This document shows, piece by piece, positions 23,625 to 36,370 of a stretch of DNA of 64,000 bases. The stretch covers positions 2,055,501 through 2,119,500 of the forward strand of contig JARHVA010000223.1 of assembly GCA_037957365.1 (NCBI GenBank), in the 5' to 3' direction. The translations under genes were made by a program, and so were the position numbers. The notes under the pieces were generated by a model. It was not told the origin of the DNA. It saw nothing but the letters and a program-made list of their open reading frames with translations, and made no database searches. This DNA comes from Torreya grandis (lineage: Eukaryota > Streptophyta > Pinopsida > Cupressales > Taxaceae). How positions within the stretch are numbered: the first letter of the stretch is position 1; each line of letters starts with the position of its first letter.

Positions 23625-24557
23625 GGGATATAAAAGTGAAGAGGAATCATTTGGTGAGGGCATGTCATGTTTGAATATTGAAAAATTCGTCTATTAACAC
23701 GCAAATGCTAAGACAAATTATTTGAAGATGAAACCCTTCAATAAAATGAATTTAGAGGATGAAAACCCTCTTCCTTTTTTGGGGTAACTCCATTTGTGGG
23801 TTATCATTGGATTCATTTGGTCATTCAAGGGTGTTTCAAAACCATTTTTTATTTTTAGGTTGATGCCTTACTTTTGAAAGAGTGGTGACTTCGCTGGAGG
23901 AGTGAAATTTCACTCTTTGATGGATTTTGTGCCCTAGGGGAAATTCTAAATTTATTTTCAAATTTATACAAAGTGATGATTTGACTTGAGAGCTGATTTG
24001 AGCATTTTGAGAGGGTTTTGAGACATATTTTTGGTCTAAACATATTTTGATTTTTATTCCAATATTTTTATAGTGTGGTGATTCATTTTGTGAGTTATTT
24101 TAGTGTATTTAGAAGGATATATTACCCTAAAAATATTCAATAATTATTATATATATTTTACAACTTGGGTGAATTATTTGGAGGGGCTTGAGGCTCGAAA
24201 ATACTTTAGATTTTTATCATAAAATTATGCCTATTCAATTTATGACTTTTATGCAATTTATTTATGGTTTGATAAGGGTTTGGGCACAAGAAGCATCTAC
24301 AATTTCTAGATTTATTTTACAGCCAAGGATGCCTAGGGTTTGAAGAAGGAAAATCTGACTTTGAGGGTCATCTTTGCATATTTTGAACAGCCATTAATTA
24401 ATTAGGGTTTTGCATAATTTTAAGCTATTTTTTAGGTATTTTGAAAGGTTGTTGGTAGCTAGGGTTTGTTGTAATTTAATCAAAAAATTTCCAAATTGAA
24501 ATAAGGTTTATAAATATTCCTTTTTTTCAACTAATTGTCCTTTTTAGGGACATTACA
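23625..24557 (+). repeat. 3' LTR of element I, second part
   Basis: It continues the LTR interrupted at 9812. It matches 3498-3662 and 5445-6195, including the uninterrupted site ggggtaactcc that dates the solo LTR as later or lineage-specific. It ends cattaca at 24557. Confidence 0.9.
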
Positions 24558-25194
24558 GCTCCTCTGATAACAGAGATGAAAATACATCCTGAACTTTTTA
24601 ACTTGATGTAGTACTAGTAATAGCCATTTCTAGATTATCCCAAAAGTCTAGAAAAGAACAAAGAAAAGTGATAAATCTCTCTTCATCATCTATTTTAACT
24701 CCAATAGACAATAATTGTCTTATGACAATGTTCAATGCATCCAGGTGCTTTGCAACTAAGTCACCATCATTCATTCACAATGAATACAAGTTATTTTACA
24801 TGAAATGTTTGTTCACCAGAGACTTTGCCTAATACAATGGTCCCATCTTATCCCAAAATTGCTTCATAATATTTTTAGTCAATACATTGAGTAGCATTTA
24901 ATTTGACAAGCACAATCTATTAGAGATATTTGTCTTTCTATCAATCGTTTCCCATTATTATGCCTTCATATCTGCAATTTGTACACTTGATACAACAAAC
25001 CATTGATCTATGTCTATCAAGAGATATTCTATCTTAAGTTTTCATAAATTAAAGTTTTGACCATTAAATTTGTCAATCTCTATTCTTGTGCTTCTAGTGA
25101 TTTTCCTCACTTAAGACTCTTCTACATAGATCTCCCAGTTAAGAAAATTGTTTATTGCAAGTTAATCCCAACTCCACACAAAACTATCTTCCAA
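24558..25194 (-). pseudogene. Ty1/copia gag (UBN2-type) remnant
   Basis: On the minus strand the segment near 24800-24600 reads KHLDALNIVIRQLLSIGVKI and then DDEERFITFLCSF. That is the order typical of copia gag (UBN2/DUF4219-type), and is followed by LLSEE at the breakpoint. A stop lies just before this tail. It is the 5' gag part of the same minus-strand copia element whose pol is at 1-3216. The element I insertion separates gag from the zinc knuckle. Confidence 0.85.
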
Positions 25195-25206
25195 GCTCTG
25201 ATATCA
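25195..25206 (-). other. Copia primer-binding site
   Basis: On the minus strand this is TGATATCAGAGC, one mismatch from the initiator-Met site TGGTATCAGAGC. It lies two bases inside the LTR end at 25209. Confidence 0.9.
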
Positions 25207-25208
25207 AA

Positions 25209-26047
25209 TGTTGGGATAAAACATTTACACAATAAACAAACATAGAGAAGAGCTAGGTTATAAGAATCTCAAAATAACGCAAAAATAATTGCATGCATAA
25301 AATACACAAGATTTCACCTAGGAAAACCCTTTTGGGTGAAAAATCCAAAATAATACCTTTTGTTTATAGCATTAACTTAATTATTTATAATACTATAACA
25401 CACACCAAGATATTCTAAATTATCATAGAACACTTCAATATATATACACCATACTATGTATATGATAAATGCATACACTTTATTGTGTATATTTGCATCA
25501 TCTTCTTCCTGAGAAGAACCGTGCTCGTTTACCAACACATCACTTTGTAATGCTCTTACAACAGGGGAATCTAATTTTACTAACCATTGAATTAAGTAAT
25601 CACTACATAACATTTCTCAAAAACTCCATGTTAGAGCATTACCAAGATATTAATCACACACCTCTAGTCGATAGTGAGAAAAGTGCATAATAACACCTTA
25701 AATTTGGCTTGCATTGCATTATCATGTTATGCAACTTCTTACAGAACCATACTATGAATCTTGCAAAACCACTGCATACCATAATCCAATATCTTTTTTC
25801 ACAACCTTCTAACATGCAATGATAATACCCAAAAAACACTATGCAACTTAGTACATCATTCATGCACGCCGACTTCCTTATGCACAGTGATATTGAACAA
25901 ATATGCAAGTCCTACACAATAGTACTTGCACAACCATCATATGCAACAACTTTGTATAGAAATGTTATGCATGCATCTTGGCAACATCAATCATATACAA
26001 AACTATCTTGCACAGATCCATGTAAAGTGTGAAACATATTTCCAACA
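25209..26047 (-). repeat. Copia 5' LTR (839 bp)
   Basis: The plus strand starts TGTTGGGATA and ends TTTCCAACA, giving 6-bp inverted ends TGTTGG/CCAACA. The next five bases (cttca) would be the target-site copy; the partner LTR is outside the window. The small frames inside it are not genes. Confidence 0.82.
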
Positions 26048-27949
26048 CTTCAAAGGATTCTAGTGGAGGATTTAACCCCCACACTAGGGTGGATGCAAAT
26101 TTCATATGAAAAAAGGGAGGGGAGCGGGCGGGGGGGGAGGGGGGGGGGGGGAGGGACGGGGGCGGCGGGGCGGTGGGGGGGGGATCAGGTGTAAAGGTAG
26201 GAAGGAATACAATCATGAAAGAGAGAACTATCCATCACCACTTATCTTATTAAAGGATGACATAAAAAAAAACATGGGAGAACTTAGGGGTAATTAATGT
26301 TTTTTTGCATGACAATTTAAATTCACCATAATTACTAAAAATGAAGGGGCTTCAAAGTAATAAATGGGGCTATGTATATATGAAGGAATATATTAGTTCA
26401 GCGTTGGAGATATTATGTAGGTGGCGATGAAGAAGTTGAGTGGGGAAGCTAGTGGCATCTCATAAATCTCTCAAACCAAGTATGACCCACCTCTTGAAGC
26501 TTGATTTTACATGTTAAGTGGTAGATGAAAGAGTGAGATAAGAGAGGGTTTGTGGAATGTCAAACCAATACCATTTATCTTAGACTACTCTAAAAAGATA
26601 AGGAACCTATTTTGGTATGCAAGTCGTCCTAGTTTAAAGATTAAGCTTGCAAACTTGGAAAGGAGTGATACCTTGTGTGCCTCAATATCTATAGTGTCCC
26701 TTGTTAAATCCAAGATAATTATGTCTTTGTTAGATTAAGGTTGTGAAGATAGCATAGATATTTGGAAGTGGATAGGAGAGTCCAATACACAAAAACTAGA
26801 ATACCATCATTCAAACCAAAAATTTGAAGTAAACCCTAGTTTCATCTTTCTATCGCATATTTTGTGAGAACTTCAGCAGTACCACATGCTAAGTTTTAAC
26901 TAACCCCTAGATTGTTGTGAAATAGTGATGCCATTATTGGTAAGCAAAGCCTAGAAAAGATTTGTGGGGCCATCCCTCACTTCTAAACTTCAAGAGGAAA
27001 CAAGTAAATGACAAGGTGGAAAACTTACTAAAGAGTCTTCAAATAAAATTTATCCATATATCTCATCTAGGATATTAGGAACCCATATATGAGGTTGTGG
27101 GTTCACCAATTGCAAAAGACCACAAAAGGGATATATGATGTGGAAATAACAAACACAAATGGTATTTTGTAGGAAATGATGATTGACCCTATCCAATCCA
27201 TTTGCTGAAGGAATGGTTTTGAAATGGAATGGCCTCTGAGTAGTGTAGGGACATTAACCCCCCCCCCCCCTTACTACCCCCCGATGAGAACCATGTTGAT
27301 TTAGAGTACTTTTTTCGATGCACTAGGGTTGAAGTCACCCATAAATGCATCATTACCAATTGAATCAAGGCCATGATGGCAGGCCAAGTTATTATAACAA
27401 AGCATCTAAAGATAGAACTACCTCATGAGTCCACCATGGAGATCCCAATGTGTAGCAATCCACTAGAGGAGGAAGAGAACTAGGGGGAACTCTTGTTGAA
27501 AATATGGTAATAGTTAATTGAAGATGAAAGGAAGTGAAATATTATCATGGGTTTTTTTATCAACCTTTAAGCAAATCTATATGTATGTCTTTTTGAGTTG
27601 ATGGGTTTTGTCTATGTAATTTTTCAAACCCCCTACTAGTTTTATTCTCCACTTCAAATGGCAACTATAATTATTTTAATATAGTTCTCATAACAAAAAA
27701 TAAAACACAAAGATAAATACTAATATAGTTTAGTATAACCCATCTTTTGATTGAAAAATCACACTAATGTCCAGCCCCAAATAATATGGATCAAATCTTT
27801 TAAGTCAGCATTGCATGTGGAATCTAGAGGATAGGATATACTAAAATCAAATAACTGCAATTAAATTATGCATCTTTATATTAGTAGGGAAGAGTCTACA
27901 ATAAGATTGGCATCTAAGTATCCAATATGGAAGTGTGTATGAGAATTTA
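26048..27949. other. Intergenic stretch without recognised gene
   Basis: AT-rich with scattered short frames (26550-26738, 27189-27374), none with a recognisable domain. It holds a G-rich tract at 26115-26183 and a 13-base C run near 27258-27270. It ends at the left edge of the hAT palindrome. Confidence 0.6.
26115..26183 (+). repeat. G-rich tract, candidate G-quadruplex cluster
   Basis: About 69 bases almost without A/T/C: runs of 3 to 13 G separated by one or two bases, in AT-rich surroundings. The glycine-rich frame across it (26106-26297) is a by-product. Confidence 0.75.
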
Positions 27950-28483
27950 ATACATGGAAGGGGAAACAAAGTTTTGGGATGTGAAATCAGGGACTATTGA
28001 CATGGATGTCTCCATTGCCTACATTTCATTGCTTGACATGGAGCTAGATGGTGATTTACATGACCTGCATAATGGAGTTAGTGAGAGTGACACTACTACT
28101 GTTTGTGGTTCCAATGAACCACAAGATGATGCTCTCGATGAAGACATTGAAGGCGAATACAAATATGAATATAGTGAAATTTGAATAATGAATATGTTGA
28201 TTTGTCTTTATTTTTGTCCATACATTGTGGCATTTGCACTATGTATTTGTTATAAGACTTATCGAAGTTCGACCATTGAATATTATGATATTTGGCATTT
28301 AATTATTGGTATGTTTTGTGGTTAATTTTTCTTTAATGGATATTTTTTAATTACACACACACACATATGAAATCGAATATGTGGACATGGGAAACTTTTT
28401 AGGGGCACTGGGCATGTTTTTGGATACATCCATACAATATTATATATTTAGGGGCACTGGGCATGTTTTTGGATACATGTCAT

Positions 28484-28517
<34 letters not shown>

Positions 28518-29119
28518 ATGTATCCAAAAACATGCCCAGTGCCCCTAAATATATAATATTGTATGGATGTATCCAAAAACATGCCCAGTGCCCCTAAAAA
28601 ATTTCCCATGTCCATGTATTCGATTCTCATATGCGTGTGTGTGTAATTAAAAAAATGTTGTATGGTTGTATCCAAATATTCAATTCTCATATATATGTGT
28701 GAGTGTGTGTGTGTATTTAAAAAAAATATCCATATAAGCAAAATTAACCACAAAACATACCAATAATTCAATGTCAAATATCATAATATTCAATGGTCGA
28801 ACTTAGATTAGTCTTATAACAAATACATAGTGTAAATGTTACAATGTATGGACAAAAATAAAGACAAATCAGCATATTCATTATTCAAATTTTACTATAT
28901 TCATATTTGTATTCGCCTTCAATGTCTTCATCAAGAGCATCATCTTGTGGTTCATTGGAACAACAAGTAGTAGTAGTGTCACTCCCACTAGCTCCATTAT
29001 GTAGGTCATGTAAAGCACCATCTAGCTCTATGTCGAGCAATGAAAGGTAGGAAATGGAGGCATCCATGTCAATATTCCCTGATTTCACATCCCAAAACTT
29101 TGTTGCCCCTTCCTTGTAA
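27950..29119. repeat. Palindrome made of two copies of the hAT 3' end
   Basis: The left arm (about 27950-28499) is the inverse of the right arm (about 28500-29119). Each carries the last about 70 codons of the transposase (ending GEYKYEYSEI or GEYKYEYSKI), the 3' UTR, a CA/GT microsatellite and two copies of TAGGGGCACTGGGCATG. The motif copies are at 28400-28416, 28449-28465, and inverted at 28531-28547 and 28580-28596. The centre is an AT microsatellite at about 28485-28515. The arms are clearly related but differ at several percent of positions. Confidence 0.85.
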
Positions 29120-31352
29120 TCATGTTATTTGTGTGTGAAAAGATGCAAGTTGGAATACACAATAGACCAAATCCTCCCCTTTTTTACTACTAACTCATTG
29201 CAGTTAAATGAGTGGATAAAACCCCAATTCCACTCAGTTGAGGAGGAACTTACAACCTATTGAGGCAATCAGTGAAGTCAATTAGAATAAGTTAGAATTT
29301 AAAACAAAACATCAAAAAGAAGGATAGAGATTTTTAAAAAAATTATAATCTTACTTGTGATAGAATTTTTATTACGAGTGGTTGGAGGTGGGTGGATGCT
29401 TTCCCATAGAGGCACCACCACAAATGAGAATCCTTCTTGTACTTGTCATGAATAGTGCCAAGGGAGTGATCTACGTAGGTTATGAAATGCCCAAACTCTT
29501 CCATAACTATGTCTTCAACTTTTGGATTGGAGAAGAATCTAGAGAATGCTACCTTATATCCTTCAACAACCTTAACACCCCTATATGGCACGACCCTATT
29601 GGGCAAATAAAGGATTTATTTGTTTTAGTATTTAGGCATCAAGGCAAAATCAAGAAGATAAAATAGGGTGGTCATTTTGTTCCACCTATCCATAAGATGC
29701 GATTGCACTTCGTATGATCTTTCTTTTTGGCATTTATGATAGACCTAATCTTCTCAATCATTGAGTCAATCTCATCATAAATCTCATCCAAACATGGATG
29801 ATCCATTTCCACAATTCTCAACATACTCATGATAAGCTCGGTAAAACTAAGCAAATACTCCACATGTTCCCACCACACATCATCAAGAATCCACCTTTTC
29901 ACCTTTATGGCACTCTCACTATTTGTTTGTCTCTATACATTCCAAAGGTTGTTGATAACCATGTATTTCAATGTCTCGTGCACATTGACAAGTCACCTCA
30001 AGACGAGTGTATGAGACAAACTGAGTCTCAGCAATCTAATACGAAATTCAAACAAATAAAATTAAAAAAAATGTTCAAAAACAAAAGTCCTACAAATCAA
30101 AAACTTAAAAAATTAAATTAAAAATATACATGATTTGTGAATGATTAAAAAAAATACTTTCAACAAATGTAACTTCAAAAAGGCCATGAATATGCTTTGG
30201 GACATGATGGTTGCTTATAAACATTTAGATCTCACTCGCCTCCTCATAGACTTGTTTGATCCAGTCAATTTCGATCACCAATTTTTGCAACATAAGGTTG
30301 AGGGAATGAACAACACAAGATGTCCACAATATGTGCTCATACATTACCTCAACCAACATGTCTGCAATGTTGTAATTTTTTACGTTGTCTATTATAATGT
30401 AGACATCATTTTGAGGCTCCACTACCTCAATGGACTATATTAGGACGTTGCCAATGAATTGTGCATCCTTTCCTTGTCTCTCACAATCAATAGCCCTCAA
30501 AAACATTGTCCCTTTAAGGCACACTATGACCACATTAATCAATGGCCTATTTTTTGTATATTTCTATCCATCAGAAATGATGTACACCCATGTTTTGATC
30601 CACATTTCCTTAATAGGATTCAATGCATTTTCAACATTGTTTGTTTTCTTTTGTCAACAAGTTGGCATGCACATTTTCATAACCTAGGTCAATTAGCTCT
30701 TTAAGGGCATCGTTGCTAAATTTCAGCATATCATGTCAATGTGGTGATCTAATAACAATGAATGGTAACCCACATGCGTAAACACAATGCACAATGTTAT
30801 TCCTTGTTATGTCCCTAGATTAATTCCAGAATGTCCTTTCCAATGGCCCTGAATATTTTGTTCTCTTGCCACTAAGAAGTGAATCCTCTTCCTCTACCAT
30901 AGCTATGGGTATAGAAATAAATGGTTGTGATGGCATCACAACATTGGCACAAGACAGATCAACATATGGCTCAATAAATGTAGATCCTTTCTCAAAGGAT
31001 ACTTTGATATTTTTCCAATACTTGCATATGCTTCTTCTTTCTCTTTGACGTATTCAAGGATATTTCCTTGTGACAATCTCTTTCTTAGGTTTCCATTTAT
31101 GTTTGGCCCACCACAAGATTTGATTTTAACGTCGAGAATTGCATATAAATGAGCTTTCACCTGACTATATGAACTCTTGTATCTACAATTACACTCTGAG
31201 CAAATCCAAAGGAAACACCCTCCACCTGGAAGTTTCTCTAACATCATCACATACTTCTTAGTGTGTGCTCACGAATCAGCGTTGAAGGTTATCCTTTGGC
31301 CCACCAAAATAGCGCTTGCAACGTGAGACATTCTGGGAAATCCTTATAGCCC
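28882..31352 (-). pseudogene. hAT-family transposase gene, main body (broken)
   Basis: The body starts at splice acceptor ttttactag|gggg (exon from 31352), with ATG at 31331-31329. A BED-type zinc finger WICSECNCRYKSSYSQVKAHL is near 31210-31140. A DUF659-like part DVYIIIDNVKNYNIADMLVE..WTSCVVHSLNLML is at 30422-30260 (family: VTDNAxNY...HCLxLML). A helical region WWEHVEYLLSFTELIMSMLR lies near 29880. The dimerisation region is WWCLYGK..LQPLVIKILSQV near 29440-29350. An intron of about 100 bp (acceptor near 29258) precedes SSSSTEWNWGFIHSF. The acidic C-terminus stops at 28885. Many stops and shifts (for example just after FNADS) show it is dead. The presumed first exon is at about 48420-48600. 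Confidence 0.82.
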
Positions 31353-31551
31353 CTAGTAAAATAATAATAATATTTATATTAAAATTTAAAGCATTTGGTA
31401 ATTGTTGAAAGAATGCTTAAAAGAATAATAAAAAATTCATAAAACCAAGTACAAATAATAGTTTAAATAACTATTATTAAAAGCAAATTAAAAAACTATT
31501 TAAAAAAATTAAAATATAACAATTAAAAACTATTATAAAAACTAACACTTA
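31353..31551 (-). other. hAT intron, 3' side
   Basis: Very AT-rich sequence ending in the acceptor at 31354-31353. It contains the target-site copy actta (31547-31551) of element III. Its other half resumes at 48371. Confidence 0.65.
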
Positions 31552-32438
31552 TGTTAAATGATGTCTAGCTCGACACACATTAAACTGGTTCCCACACCGA
31601 CATATATCATGTAAGGAAGAAAAGCCCTGCGAGTCAACCTAAGGTGTGAAGAAGTAGAGGATCTAGGTTGTAGTTGTGTTAGCTACGTGCAACAAGAGAG
31701 CAATACCCAAGAGGAGTAGGAGAGGGTGATACCCAGATAACTTAGGTAAAACATACACAAACATTATTAGATAATCACACAACAAACAAGTATTCAAAAT
31801 ATTATTTTATTAAAATCACTCTTTGTTGAATACAAGGGGACAAATTATTTAATGCAACACACTAGGTGATCTGACTCTACAATTTGGAGCTTACTCACAA
31901 CACTTATCTCTCCCTGGTACAATCTAATAGCAGTGCATTACCCTACATCACATTGTTCTTGCTCACTAGCTCTGTTTCTCACTCTCTATTATCTGTCGCT
32001 CTTTATCTCTGCTTTTCTAACTGACTTCTCCCCTGTCTGCTCATAGATTCTCCCTCTTTTTGTGGGGGCTTTTCCCACCCAATCCCATATTTGAAATGCC
32101 AACTTAACCTGAGGCCAATTACCATGTCATTTGTCATTATTCTGCTATAACTCCATGTCAAAATTTGTAGCCAGCGAATCCTCTTATCACTTTCCCCTAT
32201 AATTCCCTATGTGGTACCTGGGTCCACATGGTTACTTCTCCCTAGGTCCTACCACTTTGCCATGTCACACATGTTGGCACAGTTCTAACAGCTAACATAT
32301 GCTTTATTGGCAATTCTATTTAAGGCATGTGTGTAATTTATATGTTTTGGATTATGTGCACCTCTTAGTGGCATTGATCTATCCTACAATGCATAAGCAC
32401 GTGCTTGTCTAGTCCATAGCCAATTCCAGGGGTCAACA
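31552..32438 (-). repeat. 3' LTR of element III (887 bp)
   Basis: It starts TGTTAAATGATGTCTAGCTC and ends GGTCAACA. The next plus-strand bases tcaccccacact give a purine-rich tract on the minus strand, fitting the polypurine position. Confidence 0.88.
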
Positions 32439-34973
32439 TCACCCCACACTAAATTGGTTGTCTATCCCTAGAACAATTTATTATTTTGCTTGCCCTCTTT
32501 GTGCAATCCAATTGCCCTCAAAGCCTTTCCATAAGTAACTACTTCATCAAAGTTGCACGGTTCTGCAAGCCTTTTCTACATGACTCCTCTCAAAACACTT
32601 CCCTTCTTTGGCAACATCTCTACATGCCTTCCCAAACTGACCTTGACCCTATAATGGGGAGTCATTCCTTTGGGTCTTTTGTTATCTCCTCTTATCGACT
32701 TAATCCCTTTTTTAACAAGCATCACAACTACTTAGGGAACTTAACTTCGCCCTCTTCAAGATCAGGGTACAAGTATTCCTTTGGTGTTGTCATCCTAATT
32801 CCATGTAGAGGACCACTTCAACTCTTTTTGAAAGGCTACTCATCCCATGCATGTTGCATGCTATCCAGGTTGCACTTCTCAGCAACCTTTATATGTGCAT
32901 CTTATTGTGAAGGTATGTGTTGCCCTATGCTTTTGAGTGCTTCGATATCACTCCCAACATCCTTGAGAGGGGCACCAATTGCATGGGGTACCGAGCATTC
33001 AGGGAAATATATTTGGAGAGGGAAAATCATATGCATGCAATTGAATGGGCATATGCCCTTTGCAATGTGCTATTAGGGTTTCCTTAAAGAGTGAGGAAAA
33101 CCTATTGGGGTGGACTCATGTTTCATTTTGTCCATCACCAACCCCTAAGGACTTCCTTTTAGCACCTGATGAGCCTAGCTAAACACTACTTGGACTGTTA
33201 GTGCAAATTCTTTTGGTATCTTTTCCTTGCCTCATCATCTAATTCTCTCCTTGAATTCCCTAGTTATTTCAGTTGCACAACACCACTATGCACATCCTTG
33301 GGTCATGGCGCAGCCATCTCTCTTCATCATGCATCCATGCTTGCCAATTTTGATTTGTCATCTCCACTACTTTGAATCAGCTACATGTATAGGGTCCTCC
33401 TAAGACATTTATGTCTTCTTAGGCATTGTCTGACCTCTACCCATTTGTGTATGATGCAGGCCCATGACTCCCTCCTGAGTGATCTTCTGCTCGGCTCTTC
33501 CTTTTAGTGGATGGGCTCCTTCCTCTTCCTGCGACCTATAGGTCTCTGGTTTTCCTAAAATATCCTGATAGAAAGGGGATCTTTCATTCCACAGCTGGCT
33601 TGAATTTTATCGAGTTATATCCATAGGCTAATGTGGTATCTTTGACTCCTCAGCTCTGGTTCCTCCTATTCAACCTCCAAAGCTTCAACCCTTTTGGTAT
33701 GATTTCCTCCTTCCTCCTATGTCTTTGACTTTTTTTTTCTATCTTTTCGACAGAAAGCCTCTCAAGACAACCATTTTAAGTTCTCAGTGGTCTCTCAATT
33801 TTGTTCCTAATTTGGCAAATTGTATTGTGGTCCATCCTTCCACTCATATATATAGGTTAAAAAAGAGTGATCCGTTAATAGATTGACAACTATCCATATT
33901 GTCACTTGTTTCCTCTCAATGCATACGGTAACATGTCCAAGTCATGATTTAAATTTAAAATTTGACAGGTGGCAGATCTTTCACATGCCTCAATCCTTCT
34001 CATGTGTGTACTTCCCTGGCTGAGTCTCTTCCCTCACCGCTTAGCTTTGTCAAAAATAACTTTGGATTGGGCATAGATCATGTAAATGCTTGTATAAATC
34101 AGCTCAGTCATCATGGTTCCTTTCTCTATCGAGTTGGCTAACTTGTCGTACCTTGTTCCTTGTGTACTAACATAACACCTATCATTTTTTGTTCAGTTCT
34201 TTGACTTGGTCAACACATCGACTCCTTCCATGCGCTTCCCAACATCTCTTCATGTGAACTTTCCTTCTAGACATCTTTGTCAAATGCCTTTCTTCTCCTC
34301 TTCTTGGCACCATCTCCTACCCCACACTAAAATATATGGCTAGTCCTCCAACATAGTGCTATGTTGAGATGTGTTTGTTTGGGTGTTGTTATAAACTTTC
34401 TTTACAGTGGCGTAAGCATGCCTTTTTTGATTTTATGGCATTCCCTACCCCACCAAAGATACTTAGATGTCTAAGGTGATGATTGTTTAGAAAAAGTCCT
34501 CGCTCGACTCACCCAGCTAGATATTAAGAGGGGAGTCTATCTTATTACCCAAAATAACTTTTATCCCCAAGAAAGATGGACAGAAGAATGTCTAAGGAAG
34601 TCTTATTACATGATGCATCGAATGCCTTGTTACATGATGGCTCTAAGGTCTCCCAAGACCCAATTCGATGATAGCAAACAAATTCTAAGGTGTCGATAGG
34701 TGAGGGGCCTAACCTCATGTTATTAAGTCATTATTAAGGCATTAAACCAATCATGGCTAATTCATTGGTCAGTCGACCTCTGTATAGAAGCTACAGGGTT
34801 AGCTAGCCCTTCTTTTGTGATTTGATGCACCTTTCTCACCCTAGGTGTGTGTGGTGACTCATGCATCTCCAGTCTCACAATCCTAACTGAAGGGACAAAA
34901 ATAGACATGAGGTCAACTGATGGGGTGAAACTTTGTTGGTTTTGACATGGCATTGATAGATGAGGCATTGTCT
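32439..34973 (-). other. Element III internal region, 3' side
   Basis: 2.5 kb between the 3' LTR and the nested element IV. The longest open frame (32486-33076) is on the opposite strand, with no recognisable domain. On the minus strand a few semi-open stretches exist, but I cannot match them to pol. Treated as degenerate or non-coding interior. Confidence 0.5.
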
Positions 34974-34978
34974 CATTC

Positions 34979-36357
34979 TGTTTCTACTCATTTTTGCTAT
35001 TTAATATTCAGAAGAAATTAGAAACTAAAGATAAATGGTTAGGGGTTAGATGATACCCAGATGAAGTTGCGCACCGTATCCAGACGATTGAAGGAGCTCC
35101 TCTTTGGCTGTGGAGGATGACACATGTAGATAAGAAGAAGACTTAAACAGAAAAATGTTAGATGGATATATGGTGGACTGCGAAGCGATATGCTCGGTCC
35201 CAAAAGCGCAAAAACTTCCTTGAGGGATGACAGTCCACTGTTTATAAGTAAAAGTGTTGGAAATAAAGAAATGACAAATGACTAACAAAGAGGAAATTAG
35301 ATAATGCGTTCATGTTTCTTTGCAATCGGTCTAGCATAATAGCCGACATCGGTAGTCCTGCCATCGTCGGTTGGTCAGTGTTGCCGACGTCAGTTAGGCT
35401 ATCGGTGTCGGTAGGGGTAGTGGTCGATGTCGGTCAGGGCAGTGGCCTTGGATGGGTTTGTGGTCAACAGAGGGGTCTGGAAAGAGTCTGGGTCTGTGCA
35501 GGGTTGCAGGGAGACAAATAAAGTTTGCAAAAGGACAAAGGTAGATGATAGGTTGTCAAAAAGGGTCAAGATAAAAGGAAGGCTTTATAGCCTCTCCAGG
35601 AAGAAAGTCAGGTCTCGTTGAAGGTCGGGTCTGGTCTGGTTGATAGTATTTAGAAATAGTATAATTACTAATGCTTTCTAAATTACTGAAATGAAAGGGC
35701 AAAAGAAATACTTAGCTCTGGTGAGATGAAGAACCAAGGTGTTGAACGCTTGTGCCTATTACGGCTGATGTCCAGGTCCCCGTGCAATGTTTTAGTCCAA
35801 TCTGGTGCGATTGGTGTAGAATCTCTGTGGCCAAAGGAGCGTTAGTTGAAGTCTGATCCCTGTTGATGTCTCAGAGTTCGAGAGGAAGAGAGAGAGAGAG
35901 AGCCAGATCCGAGCGAGAGAGTGATTTTGAGAGTCCAAGAGAGAAGCGTCTAAGATCCCAAGAGCCCGTAACTCGATGTTAGATGTCGGTTTATGTCACC
36001 GACGTCGGTGATCTCGTTGGTGTCGGTTGACAGTTGACCGATGTCGACGGGTGCAGAATGGGTAAAAGGGCTAAGAAGCTCGTTCTCCATCTGCCAAGTG
36101 CATAGTTCGTTGGTGAATGGTCAAATGATGAAGTTAATAAGCACGAGGGTTAGTTAGAAGGTTGGAATGGGTCTTAGGTAGTTATGATATGAAGGACTTA
36201 GTCATAGGGTGAGTCATGGGGTAGGAAATGGTCTTAGTGGTGAGGTGTCCTAGGTGATGTGTCAGGGTGAGGTCATAATTTAAAATAAGTTGTCTATTTT
36301 AAATTAATAAGATGTGGGTTAGGGCCAAGGGGAGTCGACACATTTTAGGTGTCTACA
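34979..36357 (-). repeat. 3' LTR of element IV (1379 bp)
   Basis: The plus strand starts TGTTTCTACTC and ends GTGTCTACA. It matches 43309-44699 throughout. Motif clusters lie at 35338-35430 and 35980-36050, including a perfect ACCGACGTCGGT at 35998-36009. A GA microsatellite is near 35886-35901. Confidence 0.92.
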
Positions 36358-36370
36358 TTTGCCCCTTTTT
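36358..36370 (-). other. Polypurine tract of element IV
   Basis: On the minus strand this is aaaaaggggcaaa, directly before the LTR start TGTAGACACC. It is shared with both arms of the composite. Confidence 0.8.

Larger units (their letters stand above)
3217..24557 (+). mobile_element. Ty3-like LTR retrotransposon (element I), itself interrupted twice
   Basis: The two LTRs start alike (TGTCC.TCTTTTGATGG at 3217 and 9526) and end alike (...TTACA at 6195 and 24557). Once the inserts are removed they are about 1197 and 1215 bp long. A primer-binding site matching initiator-Met tRNA follows the 5' LTR, and a polypurine stretch precedes the 3' LTR. The interior (6196-9525) is only 3.3 kb and shows gag-like and protease traces but no reverse transcriptase or integrase I can recognise, so it is a decayed or non-autonomous copy. 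It lies inside the copia element, between its zinc-knuckle and gag parts. The flanking 5-mers (tgtca left, gctcc right) do not match, so no target-site duplication is visible. Confidence 0.85.

Noticed and set aside
26106..26297. Glycine-rich 63-codon frame
   Set aside because: It is simply the translation of the G tract.
32486..33076. 196-codon open frame on the plus strand inside element III
   Set aside because: It is antisense to the element, has no recognisable domain and a composition like random translation of Pro/Ser/Leu-rich sequence. Most likely a chance frame.
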